From contig NC_079209.1 in assembly GCF_026745355.1 (NCBI RefSeq), positions 1,116,001-1,180,000 of the forward strand: DNA of 64,000 nucleotides. Direction: 5' to 3'. Positions 1-11,054 of this stretch are shown here, in pieces; the first letter of the stretch is position 1, and each line of letters opens with the position of its first letter. The notes under the pieces were generated by a model. It ran no database searches. It was not told the origin of the DNA and saw only the letters and a list, made by a program, of their open reading frames with translations. Position numbers and translations under genes: made by a program. This DNA is from Beta vulgaris subsp. vulgaris. Taxonomy: Eukaryota > Streptophyta > Magnoliopsida > Caryophyllales > Amaranthaceae.

Positions 1-708
1 CTCCTCCATTATATATATGGTCTCATGTTCTACGTGATGACAACTCTGTAGCTTATCACTTAGCTAAGCTAGTACCTTTTTCTGTTCGAACAAATTTGAG
101 AAAATTACACTCCTGCTAGCGTTATCATATTTGTTTGCTCATCAATTCATCCTGCTACCAACACTTACTCATTGAGTGCAATATATCGTTGACGTCCAAT
201 TGATCTACCCTTATCTAACACTCAACCATACTGAAGTTGAAAATTTTGCTTGCTTTTACATAATTGGACAAATTGTCTGGTCATAATGAGATACTAGGAT
301 CGCCATGCACTCTACTTATGGCTATCTTAATCTTAACGTGTCAATAATTAGCATCTATTAGTAGCATTTGGCATTTTATATTATACTGTGTAAAACTAGC
401 ATTCTAAGATTAATCAATTAATCATAATTACGTACGTTTTTAAGTTAAATAACTTTTTCTAAGCAATTAATTTATAGATTGTCACGTAAAGTGGTTTTAA
501 AATGTTACAAAACAGGATGTTATAGTTTGATTAATGCGGAACAAGTCAATGAAATAATAAGGATGAGAAAAACAATAAAGAAGATAAACATAAAGAACAC
601 AAGGATTTACGTGGTTCAGTCAAAATAAACCTACGTTCACAGGTGGGGGAATCGAGAGCTTCTTCACTATGATGGAGAAAAACAGAAAGAATAATTACAA
701 GGAGTACT
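1..708. other. intergenic, retroelement-like, no gene seen
   Basis: No coding region is supported here. The stretch at about 605-700 (a motif around 'cgtggttcagtcaa' followed by 'ttcttcactatgatgg') resembles a motif I associate with degenerate plant retrotransposon or LTR sequence. It is the target site of the retroposon that follows. The association is from memory and is weak. Confidence 0.35.
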
Positions 709-725
709 AAGTATACTAGAGGCTA

Positions 726-1349
726 TACCCTTTTTTTTCTCTCTCCCCTCTCTCCTCTCTACTTTCAAAAACCCTAGCCTCCATTGTTGATTTTTAAAGG
801 GGCTTCCATCGGTTTTTACCGTTGGAAAGCCCCAACCTTTGCTTTTTTTTTTTATTTGTTTTTAGGTTTCCAATAACGATTTCTCCCTCGAAAGACAGGG
901 TTTTCGATCTCCTACGTAAGAAAAGGTTTTTCAATCTCCTTCGAAAGACAAGGTTTTTCGACCTCCTTCGAAAGACAGGGTTTTTCTCCTCTTTTAGAGG
1001 GGGAATTTCTACAGGTTACAATCCGTGATACTAGATCTAATGGATTGCCGTGAAATTATTTTGTTGGTGAAGAATTATGCGGGATCACAAAGGTTATCAA
1101 TTTTTCGAACACGGTCAGATGAATCCGATGGAAATCATCCTCACGACTACAAGGGATCGTTAGATTGTCTCTCCAACAAGGCTGTATTTTCCAGCGATAT
1201 AAGCGGGAGATGTTCCACATTGCAAGATTTGTTTGACGATCGAGGAAATTTTTGTTTGATTCAACTTATGTATTTGTTTGATTCGATTGCTTATGTAGAT
1301 GTCGTATGACTTTTTATTAATGAATTAATTTTACTTTTCAAAAAAAAAA
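726..1349 (+). mobile_element. poly(A) retroposon, copy A (non-LTR type)
   Basis: A 624-bp insertion ending in a poly(A) run (about 1340-1349) and flanked by a perfect 17-bp target-site duplication, AAGTATACTAGAGGCTA, at 709-725 and 1350-1366. The 5' part is CT-rich, then come imperfect repeats around 'cgaaagacaaggtttttcga', then a small ORF. The 3' end ('ttattaatgaattaatttt' before the A tail) looks like the 3' ends of plant L1-type LINEs, so mobilisation by a LINE is likely. The same element occurs inverted at 5477-6101 with a different duplication. A tRNA-like 5' end is not visible, which argues against an ordinary SINE. Confidence 0.85.
1040..1309 (+). CDS. small ORF carried by retroposon copy A (89 aa)
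   Basis: An ATG-initiated ORF (MDCREIILLVKN...) fills the 3' half of the retroposon. The second copy at 5517-5798 keeps the same frame open and differs by a few substitutions plus a 4-residue in-frame insertion after LFDDR. I do not recognise the protein. No transmembrane segment or catalytic motif is evident. It may be an unselected relic of a source mRNA. The open frame in two independent insertions is the only support for coding capacity. Confidence 0.3.
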   Translation: MDCREIILLVKNYAGSQRLSIFRTRSDESDGNHPHDYKGSLDCLSNKAVFSSDISGRCSTLQDLFDDRGNFCLIQLMYLFDSIAYVDVV

Positions 1350-1366
1350 AAGTATACTAGAGGCTA

Positions 1367-2366
1367 AAATTGTGTGTATAATAAATACCAAGTGGGTCCT
1401 TTTATAACATAAGGAAACCCTACTAAACCCTAGAATATACTCTGCACAAAATCCGAAAAGAAATCGTGCATCCTGCGTCAAAATCTCCGTCGCCCGATCA
1501 GGCGGTCATCAAATTCAAACTGGCTGATGTCTTGGGCCACATCAAGCGTTGTGAGCCCGATCGTAATTCGCTAAGGGCATCTGATCCGGCGGATTTCCCC
1601 CGACCTGAACGGGCAATTCCCGTTCAACAATGCTTTGTAAAATAGCCATAACTTTTTCGTTTCTCAGCGGAAGTGGGCATATGACCTGTCATTGGAAATC
1701 TCTTTGAACAAGCTATCACCTCCAATTTGAATCACATCAAAACCAATTATATATTGAGAGATATGTGCATTTAAAGTCAGCGTAATGTCATTTTCACAAG
1801 ATTTCAAGTCACAAATAACATAGAATTTGACGCGGATTCAGCTCAAAAGATATTACTATATACTGTCTCTGTTTTTAATAAGTTACCATGTTTGTTTTTC
1901 TTGTGGTATTCAACATGTAACTTTTATTATTGATGTTTCAATTACGTAGTTGTTAAAATTATTAAAATCGATATGTCAAAATTATGCAAGAGATTAAAAG
2001 AATTACGGAAATTTACTTTCCAATGCATTGTTGCTTGCATAATTTGGATTTATTACATAAAAATATATGTTTCACAAACTAAAAGGTGTCTAATTTAAAA
2101 CTCGTGTTTTAATAAACTGAAACTGGGCTTATAATACTTCTCGAAAAGCTTGTTTTGATGGATGCATGGATCAACTTATACAATAATGAATTTCATAAGC
2201 TTAATATGACTGTTTTGGACTTTTTTTTGTTTGGCTATTTAAGGACTTTGAGCCTTTTGATTTCAACATTAATGAAAGGTTTTGAGAGCTCATGGTCAAG
2301 TGAGCCCATGTAATCAATTTGTGATACATAGGAGAATTCAAAAACTCATAACAAGATTGAGTTCGT
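1367..2366. other. intergenic, no gene seen
   Basis: About 1 kb without a supportable ORF. The part at 1410-1760 is less AT-rich and reads like old retrotransposon sequence (the stretch 'aaatagccataactttttcg' at about 1640 is a type I associate with plant LTRs). The rest is AT-rich and featureless. Confidence 0.4.
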
Positions 2367-2579
2367 ATTGTGTCGGACTTGTCCGACACAATATTCTCGT
2401 CGGACGACTTCACTTGAGTTTCAGTTGGTCTTTATTTTTTTCAGGTAGTCTTCATTTGTTTAAGGTAGTCTTCATTTTTTTTCAGTTAGTCTTAATTTAT
2501 TTTCAGTTAGTCTTCATTTTTTTCAATTAGTCTAAATGAAAGTAAGTTACCTCTAAATGAAAGTAACTTAGGTCTAAAT
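2367..2579. repeat. left part of an inverted minisatellite element
   Basis: It starts with a near-perfect palindrome at 2367-2392 (12-bp arms, TT loop, core GTCGGAC/GTCCGAC). After that comes a degenerate array of about 20-24-bp units with core TTTTCAGTTAGTCTTCAT (about 2420-2530). The units then flip to the opposite sense (TCTAAATGAAAGTAAGTT). The array is interrupted at 2580 by a solo LTR and resumes at 5123. A related locus with the same leader and the same flip lies at 39239-39690. Confidence 0.75.
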
Positions 2580-5122
2580 TGTAACACCCCGATAATTCTC
2601 TCTTTCTAGAAAATACCTTTATAACAAACCTAGAGAATTACCCAGGCATTATCGCCCGTGTGATAACGTTTCGGCTTACTCAGAATTTTGCAGCGGAAAA
2701 CTTATTAAAACAAAAATCAACTTTATTAAACTTATGAAACCAAATGACAATGTCAAACTTAACACACCAACTAAATAAACCTCAAACTTAAATGAAGATG
2801 TTCCTACGAAAACAACTTAAATAATACTAATGTCACAAAAGCCTCTCCATTCCAGATTCCCCAATGGTATGCATCTTCGAACCTGTAATGTCAATGCTTT
2901 CTTGACTCTGCTCCCCCGAAGGATCACCACAGGATCAATAGGCAAAGCCATGATCACAAACACAGACAAGCACGTAATCAGCAAAGCTGAGTACTACATA
3001 TCAGACATAAACAATCCTAAACATGATACTACAAACCTAAACTTGCAGGGATAAATAATAACATAAATAAGTAATACTCGCAGACAACTTTTACTGAACT
3101 AACTTAACATTTTTATCACTTTAATGGAATAGTTATTAGACGAGTTGTCCTGCCAATAAAAATGAAATGGGGCGCGACTCCGCTTTCAAGTGACCTGCGA
3201 TATCGAGGAACCTTTGAATAAAAAGGATGGTGATCAACCCATTCCTAGAAAAGCTATGGCACGCTCACCATAACCCCAACCCTTATGTCCAACTCTAGAC
3301 GTGCACCAGTCTAAAGTCTATAACTTATTCTCGTTTCACTTTACGTTGCATTCATTTTAATACTTGTGTTGACACCACAACAACCAAATAACACACAATT
3401 CAATCACATAATCATAACAAATTCTTTTTATCTTTGATTAACAAGTGTTCACAACTTATCAATCAAGACTCCTTTTATTTCTTTTTATCCTTTGTTGAAC
3501 CCAGCCAACAGAAATCCGTACCTTTACATAGGTATAATCCATACTTACCAAATAAGATCCACGGTTCTTATAAGATAAATAAATAATCTCCAAGAATCTA
3601 TGTAACACATGATTCCAACTTACTTAAATTAATTCACTCACGAATTAATACCAAAACTGAACTTATTGCTTGCATCAAACTTCCATACAAACAAGTCATA
3701 CTCTTACATTTCTTAGTTTACATGTAGCACACAGGCAAGTAACATGTAAACAATTTCAGTAAATCATATATATGAAAACAAGGTCCTATACATGATACTA
3801 ATAAATAAAAACATCCCTAAGGCATGTTTCTAAACCATATAGCACGTAGACTATGTACGTACCTTGTATAAACGTAACGGTAGGCCACTTTTAAGCACTA
3901 AAAGTCCCCTACGATGAATTCTCCGCCTAAAACAACCAAGAAATTGAGTAAATACTTGTACTAAAAAAAATACAGCAACTTTAAAACGTCCCAAACCCTT
4001 TTAAACTTCTTTAAAAATCTTTTTATAATTTAAACTCTCATTATTTTTAATCCCTAGTATAGACAACTATTCTAGTGATTAAAAACCATTAAAAACCTTA
4101 AAATATTAACTTTCTGAATTTCCAGCAACTATAAAATTTTCTAAACCTTCTGAAAATATTTTAAATGAATATAAAAATCGTATTCCAATCAAAATTCATA
4201 TTCATACTTTAAATATACGATTTCTAGTGATTTAAAACCCTAAAAATCACATCTTTCATGATTAAAACTAAAATAATAAATCTGAAATTTTTCTTTTATA
4301 CATATGATCCGAAAAATACATATTTCATAATAAAATAATAACTCAAATCGAAATCATGCAAATAATAATAAAATAAAAATAAAAATTAGAACTTTAATGG
4401 AATCTTAAAGGAGAAGTAAAGAAAACAACCAAAATAAGAGGAGGAAAGAGGGCGCCGAGGCTGGGACAGCAGCAAGGACCGGCGGAAATCACGTTTTTCG
4501 GCTTCAAGAAAAGGTTTGTGACGTTTCTTGTTCAACAAGAAACGTTACTTAGCGAAGAAGAAACGATTTTTGAGAGAAATAATGAAAGTCACGCTTAAGA
4601 GGAAGAGGAGAGAGAAAATGTCGAGTGGGAGAGGAGGCTCAAGGATCACGTGCAAGGGAGGAGAGAGAAAATAAAGTGTAGGGCAAAAATTTTGGGTTTT
4701 AGGATATTTAAATAGGCTAATCCTATTGGGCTTAGGAAAAGGAATTCAATAATTAAAACAATAGGCTAATCCTATTGGGCTTAGGAAAAGGAATTCAATA
4801 ATTAAAACCTTGATGACTAACAAGATGGGCTTGTTAGGACTTTAGTCATCAAATTATCCTTTCCCTTTTTATTTCTTTTGGGCTTTCGATTCCATTAAGT
4901 TTCTTTTCAAACATGCTTTTAATAATTAAACTCTTATTTAAAACACGCTTAATTAAAATATTACAAACTTTATTAAACTAAGAAAAATATTTTTAGTTGA
5001 CTTTTAAAATAGTCAACCCTTTTTAAAAGTCAAATCATTTTCCAAACTCATTTGGATTTAATATAATTACATAAATAACTTAATATATTTATGAAAATCC
5101 TTTAAAAATGTGGGGGATTACA
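2580..5122. mobile_element. solo LTR (about 2.5 kb) of an LTR retrotransposon
   Basis: A 2543-bp block begins TGTAACACCCC and ends GGGGGATTACA, so it has TG...CA ends within a short inverted repeat. It is flanked by an exact 5-bp duplication TAAAT (2575-2579 and 5123-5127), the size expected for LTR-retrotransposon integration. It splits a 21-bp minisatellite. No gag-pol coding and no second LTR copy are visible inside, so a solo LTR left by recombination fits best. A TATTTAAA box at about 4700 on the minus strand, followed by a CT-rich leader, suggests that transcription ran leftward. The large LTR suggests a Gypsy-type parent, which is inference. Confidence 0.8.
4711..4808. repeat. 49-bp tandem duplication inside the solo LTR
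   Basis: The units at 4711-4759 and 4760-4808 are identical (each begins AATAGGCTAATCC and ends AATTAAAAC). The perfect match implies a recent duplication just next to the presumed TATA box of the LTR. Confidence 0.9.
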
Positions 5123-5421
5123 TAAATGAAAGTAACTTAGGTCTAACTGAAAGTAAGTTAGGTCTAAATGAAAGTAAGTTAGGTCTAAATGAAAGTAAGT
5201 TACCTCTAAATGAAAGTAACTTAGTTCTAAATGAAAGTAACTTAGGTCTAACTGAAAGTAACTTAGGTCTAACTGAAAGTAACTTAGGTGTAAATGAAAG
5301 TAAGTTAGGTCTAAATGAAAGTAAGTTAGGTCTAACTGAAAGTAACTTAGGTCTAACTGAAAGTAACTTAGGTCTAAATAAAGTAAGTTAGATCTAAATG
5401 AAAGTAACTTAGGTCTAAATG
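5123..5421. repeat. 21-bp minisatellite, right part of the inverted element
   Basis: About 14 units of 21 bp with consensus ATGAAAGTAACTTAGGTCTAA, varying at C/G and A/C sites. Because 21 is a multiple of 3 it reads as a seven-residue repeat (NESKLGL), but this is a by-product of the period; I do not call it a gene. Its CTAACTGAAA core is the reverse complement of the TTTCAGTTAG core in the left arm at 2420-2530. Confidence 0.9.
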
Positions 5422-5476
5422 ATGAGAATGATTGACTTACGGAGGACTTGTTCAGTAGAAAACCTTCTTCAACATT

Positions 5477-6101
5477 TTTTTTTTTTGAATAGTAAAATTA
5501 ATTCATTAATAAAAAGTCATACGACATCTGCATAAGCAATCGAATCAAACAAATACATAAGTTGAATCAAACAAAAATTTCCTTCATAACAACTACGATC
5601 GTCAAACAAATCTTGCAATGTGGAACATCTCCCGCTTATATCGCTGGAAAATACAGCCTTGTTGGAGAGACAATCTAACGATCCCTTGTAGTCGTGAGGA
5701 TGATTTCCGTCGGATTCATCTGACCGTATTCGAAAAATTGATAACCTTTGTGATCCCGCATAATTCTTCACCAACAAAATAATTTCAAGGCAATCCATTA
5801 GATCTAGTATCCCGGATTGTAACCTGTAGAAATTCCCCCTCTAAAAGAGGAGAAAAACCCTGTCTTTCAAAAGAGGTCGAAAAACCTTGTCTTTCGAAGT
5901 AGATCGAAAAACCTTTTCTTACGAAGGAGATCGAAAACCCTTTTCTTTCGAGGGAGAAATCGTTATTGCAAACCTAAAAACAAATAAAAAAACAAAGGTG
6001 GGGGCTTTTCAACGGTAAAAACCGATAGAAGTCCCTTTAAAAATCAACAATGGAGGCTAGGGTTTTTGAAAGTAGAGAGGAGAGAGGAGAGAGAGAAAAG
6101 T
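5477..6101 (-). mobile_element. poly(A) retroposon, copy B (inverted relative to copy A)
   Basis: This is the same family as 726-1349, read on the minus strand. Its A tail appears as a T run at 5477-5486. An 18-bp duplication AAAACCTTCTTCAACATT flanks it at 5459-5476 and 6102-6119. It landed in a protein-kinase fragment. The two copies differ by scattered substitutions and short indels and have unrelated target sites. They are therefore separate retrotransposition events, not the terminal repeats of one element. Confidence 0.85.
5517..5798 (-). CDS. small ORF carried by retroposon copy B (93 aa)
   Basis: This is the counterpart of the ORF at 1040-1309: MDCLEIILLVKN... with the added residues SCYE after LFDDR, and otherwise nearly the same protein. 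Function unknown. It is listed because the frame is intact in both copies, not because expression is shown. Confidence 0.3.
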   Translation of the reverse strand: MDCLEIILLVKNYAGSQRLSIFRIRSDESDGNHPHDYKGSLDCLSNKAVFSSDISGRCSTLQDLFDDRSCYEGNFCLIQLMYLFDSIAYADVV

Positions 6102-6325
6102 AAAACCTTCTTCAACATTGTCACCATAAAACGGAGGAACACCACCAAGCATAATATACAAGATAACACCAGCACTCCATACATCTATCTTTTCATTGTA
6201 TTCTCTTCCAGCTAAAACTTCTGGTGCTACGTAACACAGTGTTCCTACTATACCATTCATTCTCTCTCTCCCTTCTACTCCTCCAAACCACTCTGCTGAC
6301 CCAAAATCACACAACTTTACCTTTA
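6102..6325 (-). pseudogene. PEPC-kinase-like Ser/Thr kinase fragment, broken by a retroposon
   Basis: The minus strand reads a kinase subdomain VII-IX segment: [14 protein letters not shown], then [32 protein letters not shown] and [10 protein letters not shown]. The DFG and APE motifs are intact. This order and the spelling DFGSAEWF fit the small calcium-independent PEPC-kinase/PPCK group of the CDPK superfamily. The N-lobe and the C-terminal part of the C-lobe are missing. Homology ends at 6102, where retroposon copy B begins, and the flank beyond it (below 5459) does not continue the domain recognisably. Upstream of about 6325 the sequence is unrelated. It is best read as a gene fragment. 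Confidence 0.75.
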
Positions 6326-6828
6326 AACTTTTTCATTGTCGTCATCGTCGTCATCAACGAGACTAGCAGCAGGGCGTCATCAGTGGATCATCGCCATGAG
6401 TGGCGGCTAGGATGAAGCAGGAACACGACAGTGAAAGCCGCCGCGCCGTTCTCGCAACTTCATCCGACGAACATATTGGGTCAGACAGTCTGACCCAATA
6501 GTTTCACTTTTAGTAATCCCTTTATAATCTTATTCCTAAAACTATAAATTTTCATAAAACTATAGTCATAATCTTTACATATACTTTAAAATAAACGGGA
6601 AAAAATGTTATAAGCATGTGATATTCATTATAATAAATTCTAATTTTAGGTGTAACTAATCTCGGTAGTGTGTTGCAATTTTTGGGATATATAGTAAAAG
6701 TTGTACTTAATCCTGCTTAGATTAATACGAACAGAGAAATATTCCTCCACCTCCAACTAAACACTCTCTAACTAAACTGTACTCTTGGATTTGATCGTGC
6801 TTGCCACTAAGCAGTCTCCATTGAACTA
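6326..6828. other. intergenic with a small palindrome, no gene seen
   Basis: No gene. A palindrome at 6473-6499 (TATTGGGTCAGA / TCTGACCCAATA, 3-base centre) is closely related to one at 40226-40281. Both probably mark tiny inverted-repeat element remnants. Confidence 0.5.
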
Positions 6829-6974
6829 TTAGGGTCTGTTCTCTTCGGCATAAAACAACTGAACTTGAATTGAACTGAAATGAATAGTGATATGTAAGAG
6901 TAAAAGTATTGTCTAGAGGTGAACTGAATTGAACTGAACTGAACTGAAAATAAGCTGGGGAGAATAGGCCCTAA
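6829..6974. mobile_element. Tourist-like MITE, GTTCAG-rich family, copy 1
   Basis: Inverted ends TTAGGGTCTGTTCTC and (reverse complement of the right end) TTAGGGCCTATTCTC enclose a body of AACTGAACTGAA-type repeats. Related copies are at 14396-14524, 23436-23802 and 57504-57692. In the last two a TTA target duplication is visible; here the flanks read TTA/TAA, so the duplication is imperfect. Confidence 0.7.
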
Positions 6975-6977
6975 GGG

Positions 6978-7214
6978 GGTGTTTGGTATGATCAATGGAA
7001 ACAAAATGAAAAGGATTTAAATAAAGAGGGGAAATGGAAATAATAATTGTTACCTTCAATAGTGTTTGGTATCCTTGTGGAATGGAAACAATTGAGAGGT
7101 TTATGATTGAGGAAGAAAACGTGATTTGTTTCCACTAGTTTGATAAGGGTAACAAATGGGGGGATTGTGTTTCTCTCCAAAAACGCTATTTGTTACTTAA
7201 CACTCATACCAAAC
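6978..7214. mobile_element. MITE with GTTTGGTA ends
   Basis: The left end GGTGTTTGGTATGA and the right end, whose reverse complement contains TGTTTGGTATGAGTG, form an imperfect inverted repeat around about 240 bp. It abuts the preceding MITE. The end motif resembles that of the element at 49198-49540. No clear target duplication was found. Confidence 0.5.
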
Positions 7215-8016
7215 AATTAGAAATGAAAACGCTTATTTGAATCTGTTTCCTACATCAAATTTTTCTAATACTAAAAACCCTCTAACATTGACGACCACGG
7301 TACTCACCAGTCACATCATATGGAGCCTTGTCTTCTATGCATGGGAAATAACTTCTATACGGGTGCTAATCAAGTTGATTTCGGGTGCTAATCAAGTTGA
7401 TTTGTCCGTGAGCAACTCAAGCACAACTCGTTCAAAAACAGCTAAAGTCGTACTAGAAGTGACTCTACCCAAGACCTTAATGAGTCAAGTTTAACAAGAC
7501 TTCACTCGACTTTAGTTATTTGATAGTAACCTCGTAAGTTATTTGATAGTTTTCTATATACTTTAGTTACAATACTAAGAGCTACGTTTAGTAAAAACTA
7601 AAAACCTCTTCTTATTTAAGTTTTGTGGATGATTAAAATGCTCAAGTAAGTTAAATCTTTTGTACCTTTGACATTAAAATGGTAAATACAGAAAAATTCT
7701 CACAAAGTTTTGAACAAGTGCAACTTACTGCTCACCAATAGTATATTAGTATGTAACCGCAAAATGAACTACAAATTACACAATTAACTCAACTGACTGT
7801 AACAACAAATGACCTAGAAAGTAATGATACAAATACCTGGTTGAAAGTACTTAAAATTAGCTGTATTCTATAAAATGTAAGTATGTTGACAAGAGAAAAA
7901 AAAAATTGCACTAAACGTACATGATTGTAGGGGAAAAGGAAACTCTACTTGTAAAATTCTAACAAAGGGTCACCTATTTCCATTCCCTAAACTTCGCCAA
8001 AACTGCGACAAGGCCC
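7215..8016. other. 3' flank of SEC61A, with a 22-bp tandem duplication
   Basis: AT-rich intergenic DNA and the presumed 3' UTR of the minus-strand gene next door. A 22-bp unit starting GGGTGCTAATCAAG is duplicated head to tail at 7361-7404. No gene seen. Confidence 0.5.
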
Positions 8017-11000
8017 TCAAAGCCCGAGGAATCCAAGTTCACTTGCTCTCTCCTTCTCAAATGTCTCGAAATACTGGTAAATGATGGTTACTGCAAGTAA
8101 AATACCAGTTCCTGAGCCAATAGCACCCATGAAATCTGCCAAAACTGTTAATGCACCAATGCAGATTCCTCCGAAGGCAGCAGCAGTGGGAATATAACGG
8201 TTGAGTTCTTTCTGCAAGTTTGAATCACGGTGTCCTGGCATAACCATTCCTTGCTCCTGCACAGTCGTAAGAATCAAATTGAGTATAATCAATTGTTTTA
8301 TACTCCGCAGGGTAAGTAAGTGATCTTAAGTTTTTACATATGTACTTAGCAGTGACTGCCAAAATATGAGATCATCTTGTATTCTAACCACAACATGAGT
8401 GTAGAGAGCAAATGAAAACAAAGTGATATGAATATCTTAAATGGAGAAGACTCTATTTACAATACCAGAACATGATGACGATTAAATATGTGAAGCCAAA
8501 TATATTTTGAATGGACTAGTTCAAGTTGATATCAATGTGCTTCTTTTTTAAGGTTTTCATTTATTCTAGCGGGAGAAGAGGTAAAAACATATATTCTTGG
8601 CATTCTCAGCTACCACCAGTAAACCACATTGAAACACTGCCCTACCGGCTACCACAATCTACTCTAGCATAAAAGTTCGATAAAAACTGGCACGTTTGAC
8701 TAGCATATTCATCATCTAAAGTCCATAACTAATAGTATTATCTACAATTAAACAGTAGGCAAAAGTATTTTTCCTGCAGGGAGAGGAACATTAGGTTTGG
8801 TCCAAAGTTTATTTTGGTTTATACCTACCCAAGCGTCAGATTTGCCTTTACAATCTGTCCAACTGCCCGCCCCCTCCCCCCACAATGGACAAAACAGAAA
8901 GAAAAAACTAGGTTGCCCATCATCCACCTACTACAAAGTTAAGAATAATAATATAACACATGTCTATTAGGTACAAATTTATACACCACCGCCTGTAACA
9001 GGATTGCTAGTTGGCCCTTACAAACATTGACTGATCCGATTGACTTCTTTGAAAACCTGCCCCTTCCTCTACTCCTATTTTTGCTTTCGTTGAATAGTGT
9101 TTATATCAAACTTAGACGTCTCCATTTACATTTTACAAGATTTTGGAATTAAGCCTTCAATTTTAGAGATAAGCCTTAAACAACAATAAATCCAAAAATT
9201 AGTCTATAAAGTACCTTAAGCTGCTTAGCCACATCCCTAGCAGATGATCCAGAAACCTCAATCCATGTCTTTGAAAACAGAGCACATGCTGAAAGCATGA
9301 AAATTATATAAAACAGAGCATGGAAAGGATGTGCTGCCATTTCCGCCAAGCTGCATTTCCAGAACATAGGCATATGAGCAACTTTAATCAAGCTAATGGC
9401 GAAATAGAAACTACTTTAGCTAAACTGAAAAATGTACACACCTGGCTGGGGCAGTAACATAGTAAGCAAGACCACCAACTGGAATTGATTGATTGCCATA
9501 TTCAGACTCCTTCCACTTTCCCAACAAATTCACAAAGAAGTTTCCACTGTATTTCCTGTATAGCAACTGCATAATCCCCATACATCAGAAAATCCTACAG
9601 CTATTTATAAAATGAACAGTGACAAGAAATACAATTGCCAATTTAGTACCTGTGAGATGAAGTATAGGTTGGTGACAAGAGCAGATTGAAGAATGATGGG
9701 CATGTTGGAGGTGTAAAACAACTTGATGGGGTATGAGCCCTGTTGGCCACGGGCATTCTTTGACCGTACAGGCAATACAACACGGAACCCTTGGAAATAG
9801 ATAACAATCAAAAAGATCAAGACTGTTGCAAGCAAGTTGGTTACATTTGGAAGGTTCTGCCGATAAAATGCCTCTCGAAGGGCACGGACTTTGTCAGTCC
9901 TCGTAATTAGGAGGTGGAACAAGGCAATAACAGCACCCTCAAACTCGGCACCACGCCCAGCATTGATGGTGGTTGGGCTGAATGCTTTCCAGATGATGTT
10001 CTCACTGCAAACCAAGACACAAAAAAAAGATGATTTAGCTAATATGTATCATACCATCATGGGATAGAATCTACATCAACCAGAAGTAAAGCAAGTAGCT
10101 CACCAGATGTTGGTAGCAATGAAAAGTGAAATTCCAGAACCTAGACCATATCCCTTCTGCAGAAGTTCATCGAGGCAGATCACGATAATTCCAGCAAAGC
10201 AAAGTTGAAGAATGATAAGAATTGCGTTTCCAACACCAAGCTGGCCTACACTTCCATACATCCCAGATAAAACATATGCTACAGCCTCACCAACAGCAAT
10301 CAGAATACCCAACAACTTCTGTGCACCATTTCTAATGGAAAATTAAAAAGATAGAAGTCAATTTCAAGTACAACTCAGACGATAAGAGAAACACTTAACT
10401 TCCAGCTAACCTGCACCACTCATGCAATCTACAATTAACATAAAGGAAGCCCATACAGCTAAAGGCAAATGCATAAGCATAAATGCACCAAAATCCTCAT
10501 GTACTGTACTCTCTTGATCATTCAAAAGAATAGCACTCTCCATGGTTAGACAAACAAATACTCATTTTACAGAGATTCCAGTGATCAACACCTCCTAGTA
10601 AAATTTATTTTCAACAGCGAGATTTGAGCTTCTCCAAACATTAAAGACACATCTAAACCAAAGGCCAAAGCACACAGCAAAGAATACAAAAGCCGGTTAA
10701 GAGAACTTACAAAAGTGCACGGTCCTCACGGACATTGTTGTCAACCTCAATGATCTTTGACCCAGCCAAGAGCTGCATCACCAACCCAGACGTCACAATA
10801 GGGGTGATACCGAGCTCCATGACAGTTCCACGGCTGGAAGCGAGGATAACACGCATCCAATAGAATGGATCAGCCCCCGTCGTGGAGTGAATTCCATAAA
10901 GTGGAAGCTGACTGCACACCAGAAATATGAACAACGAAATAACAGTGTAGATGACCTTTTCTCTGAAGGGCACCTTCCTGTCTGCACTTTGCACCTCAGG

Positions 11001-11054
11001 AAGGAACGACAAAAACGGTCTGACCAAATGCAATACTCTAAATCCTCCTCCCAT
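8017..11054 (-). CDS. SEC61A: protein transport protein Sec61 subunit alpha (475 aa, 6 coding exons)
   Basis: This is the channel-forming subunit of the Sec61 translocon of the ER membrane, which moves nascent secretory and membrane proteins across or into the bilayer. Exons on the minus strand: 11054-10711, 10331-10104, 10004-9650, 9566-9442, 9350-9215, 8256-8017. All junctions are GT-AG and the frame holds for 475 codons plus TGA, the usual length of plant Sec61 alpha. The start is the ATG giving [14 protein letters not shown], matching the family N-terminus. Hydrophobic segments recur along the whole length (for example [27 protein letters not shown]). The plug and signal-sequence-gate regions are conserved, as are the cytosolic loops with [12 protein letters not shown] and [21 protein letters not shown] leader exon lies upstream. 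No damage is seen, and I judge it a functional housekeeping gene. Confidence 0.96.

Noticed and set aside
2830..3054. 74-codon open frame in the solo LTR
   Set aside because: No similarity to gag or pol; located in non-coding LTR sequence.
5110..5391. Open frame encoding a seven-residue NESKLGL repeat
   Set aside because: It is produced by a 21-bp minisatellite whose period is a multiple of three; the flanks are repeats with no gene structure.
1350..5476. The two retroposon copies as terminal inverted repeats of one 5-kb transposon
   Set aside because: Each copy has its own A tail and its own target duplication, so they are separate insertions.
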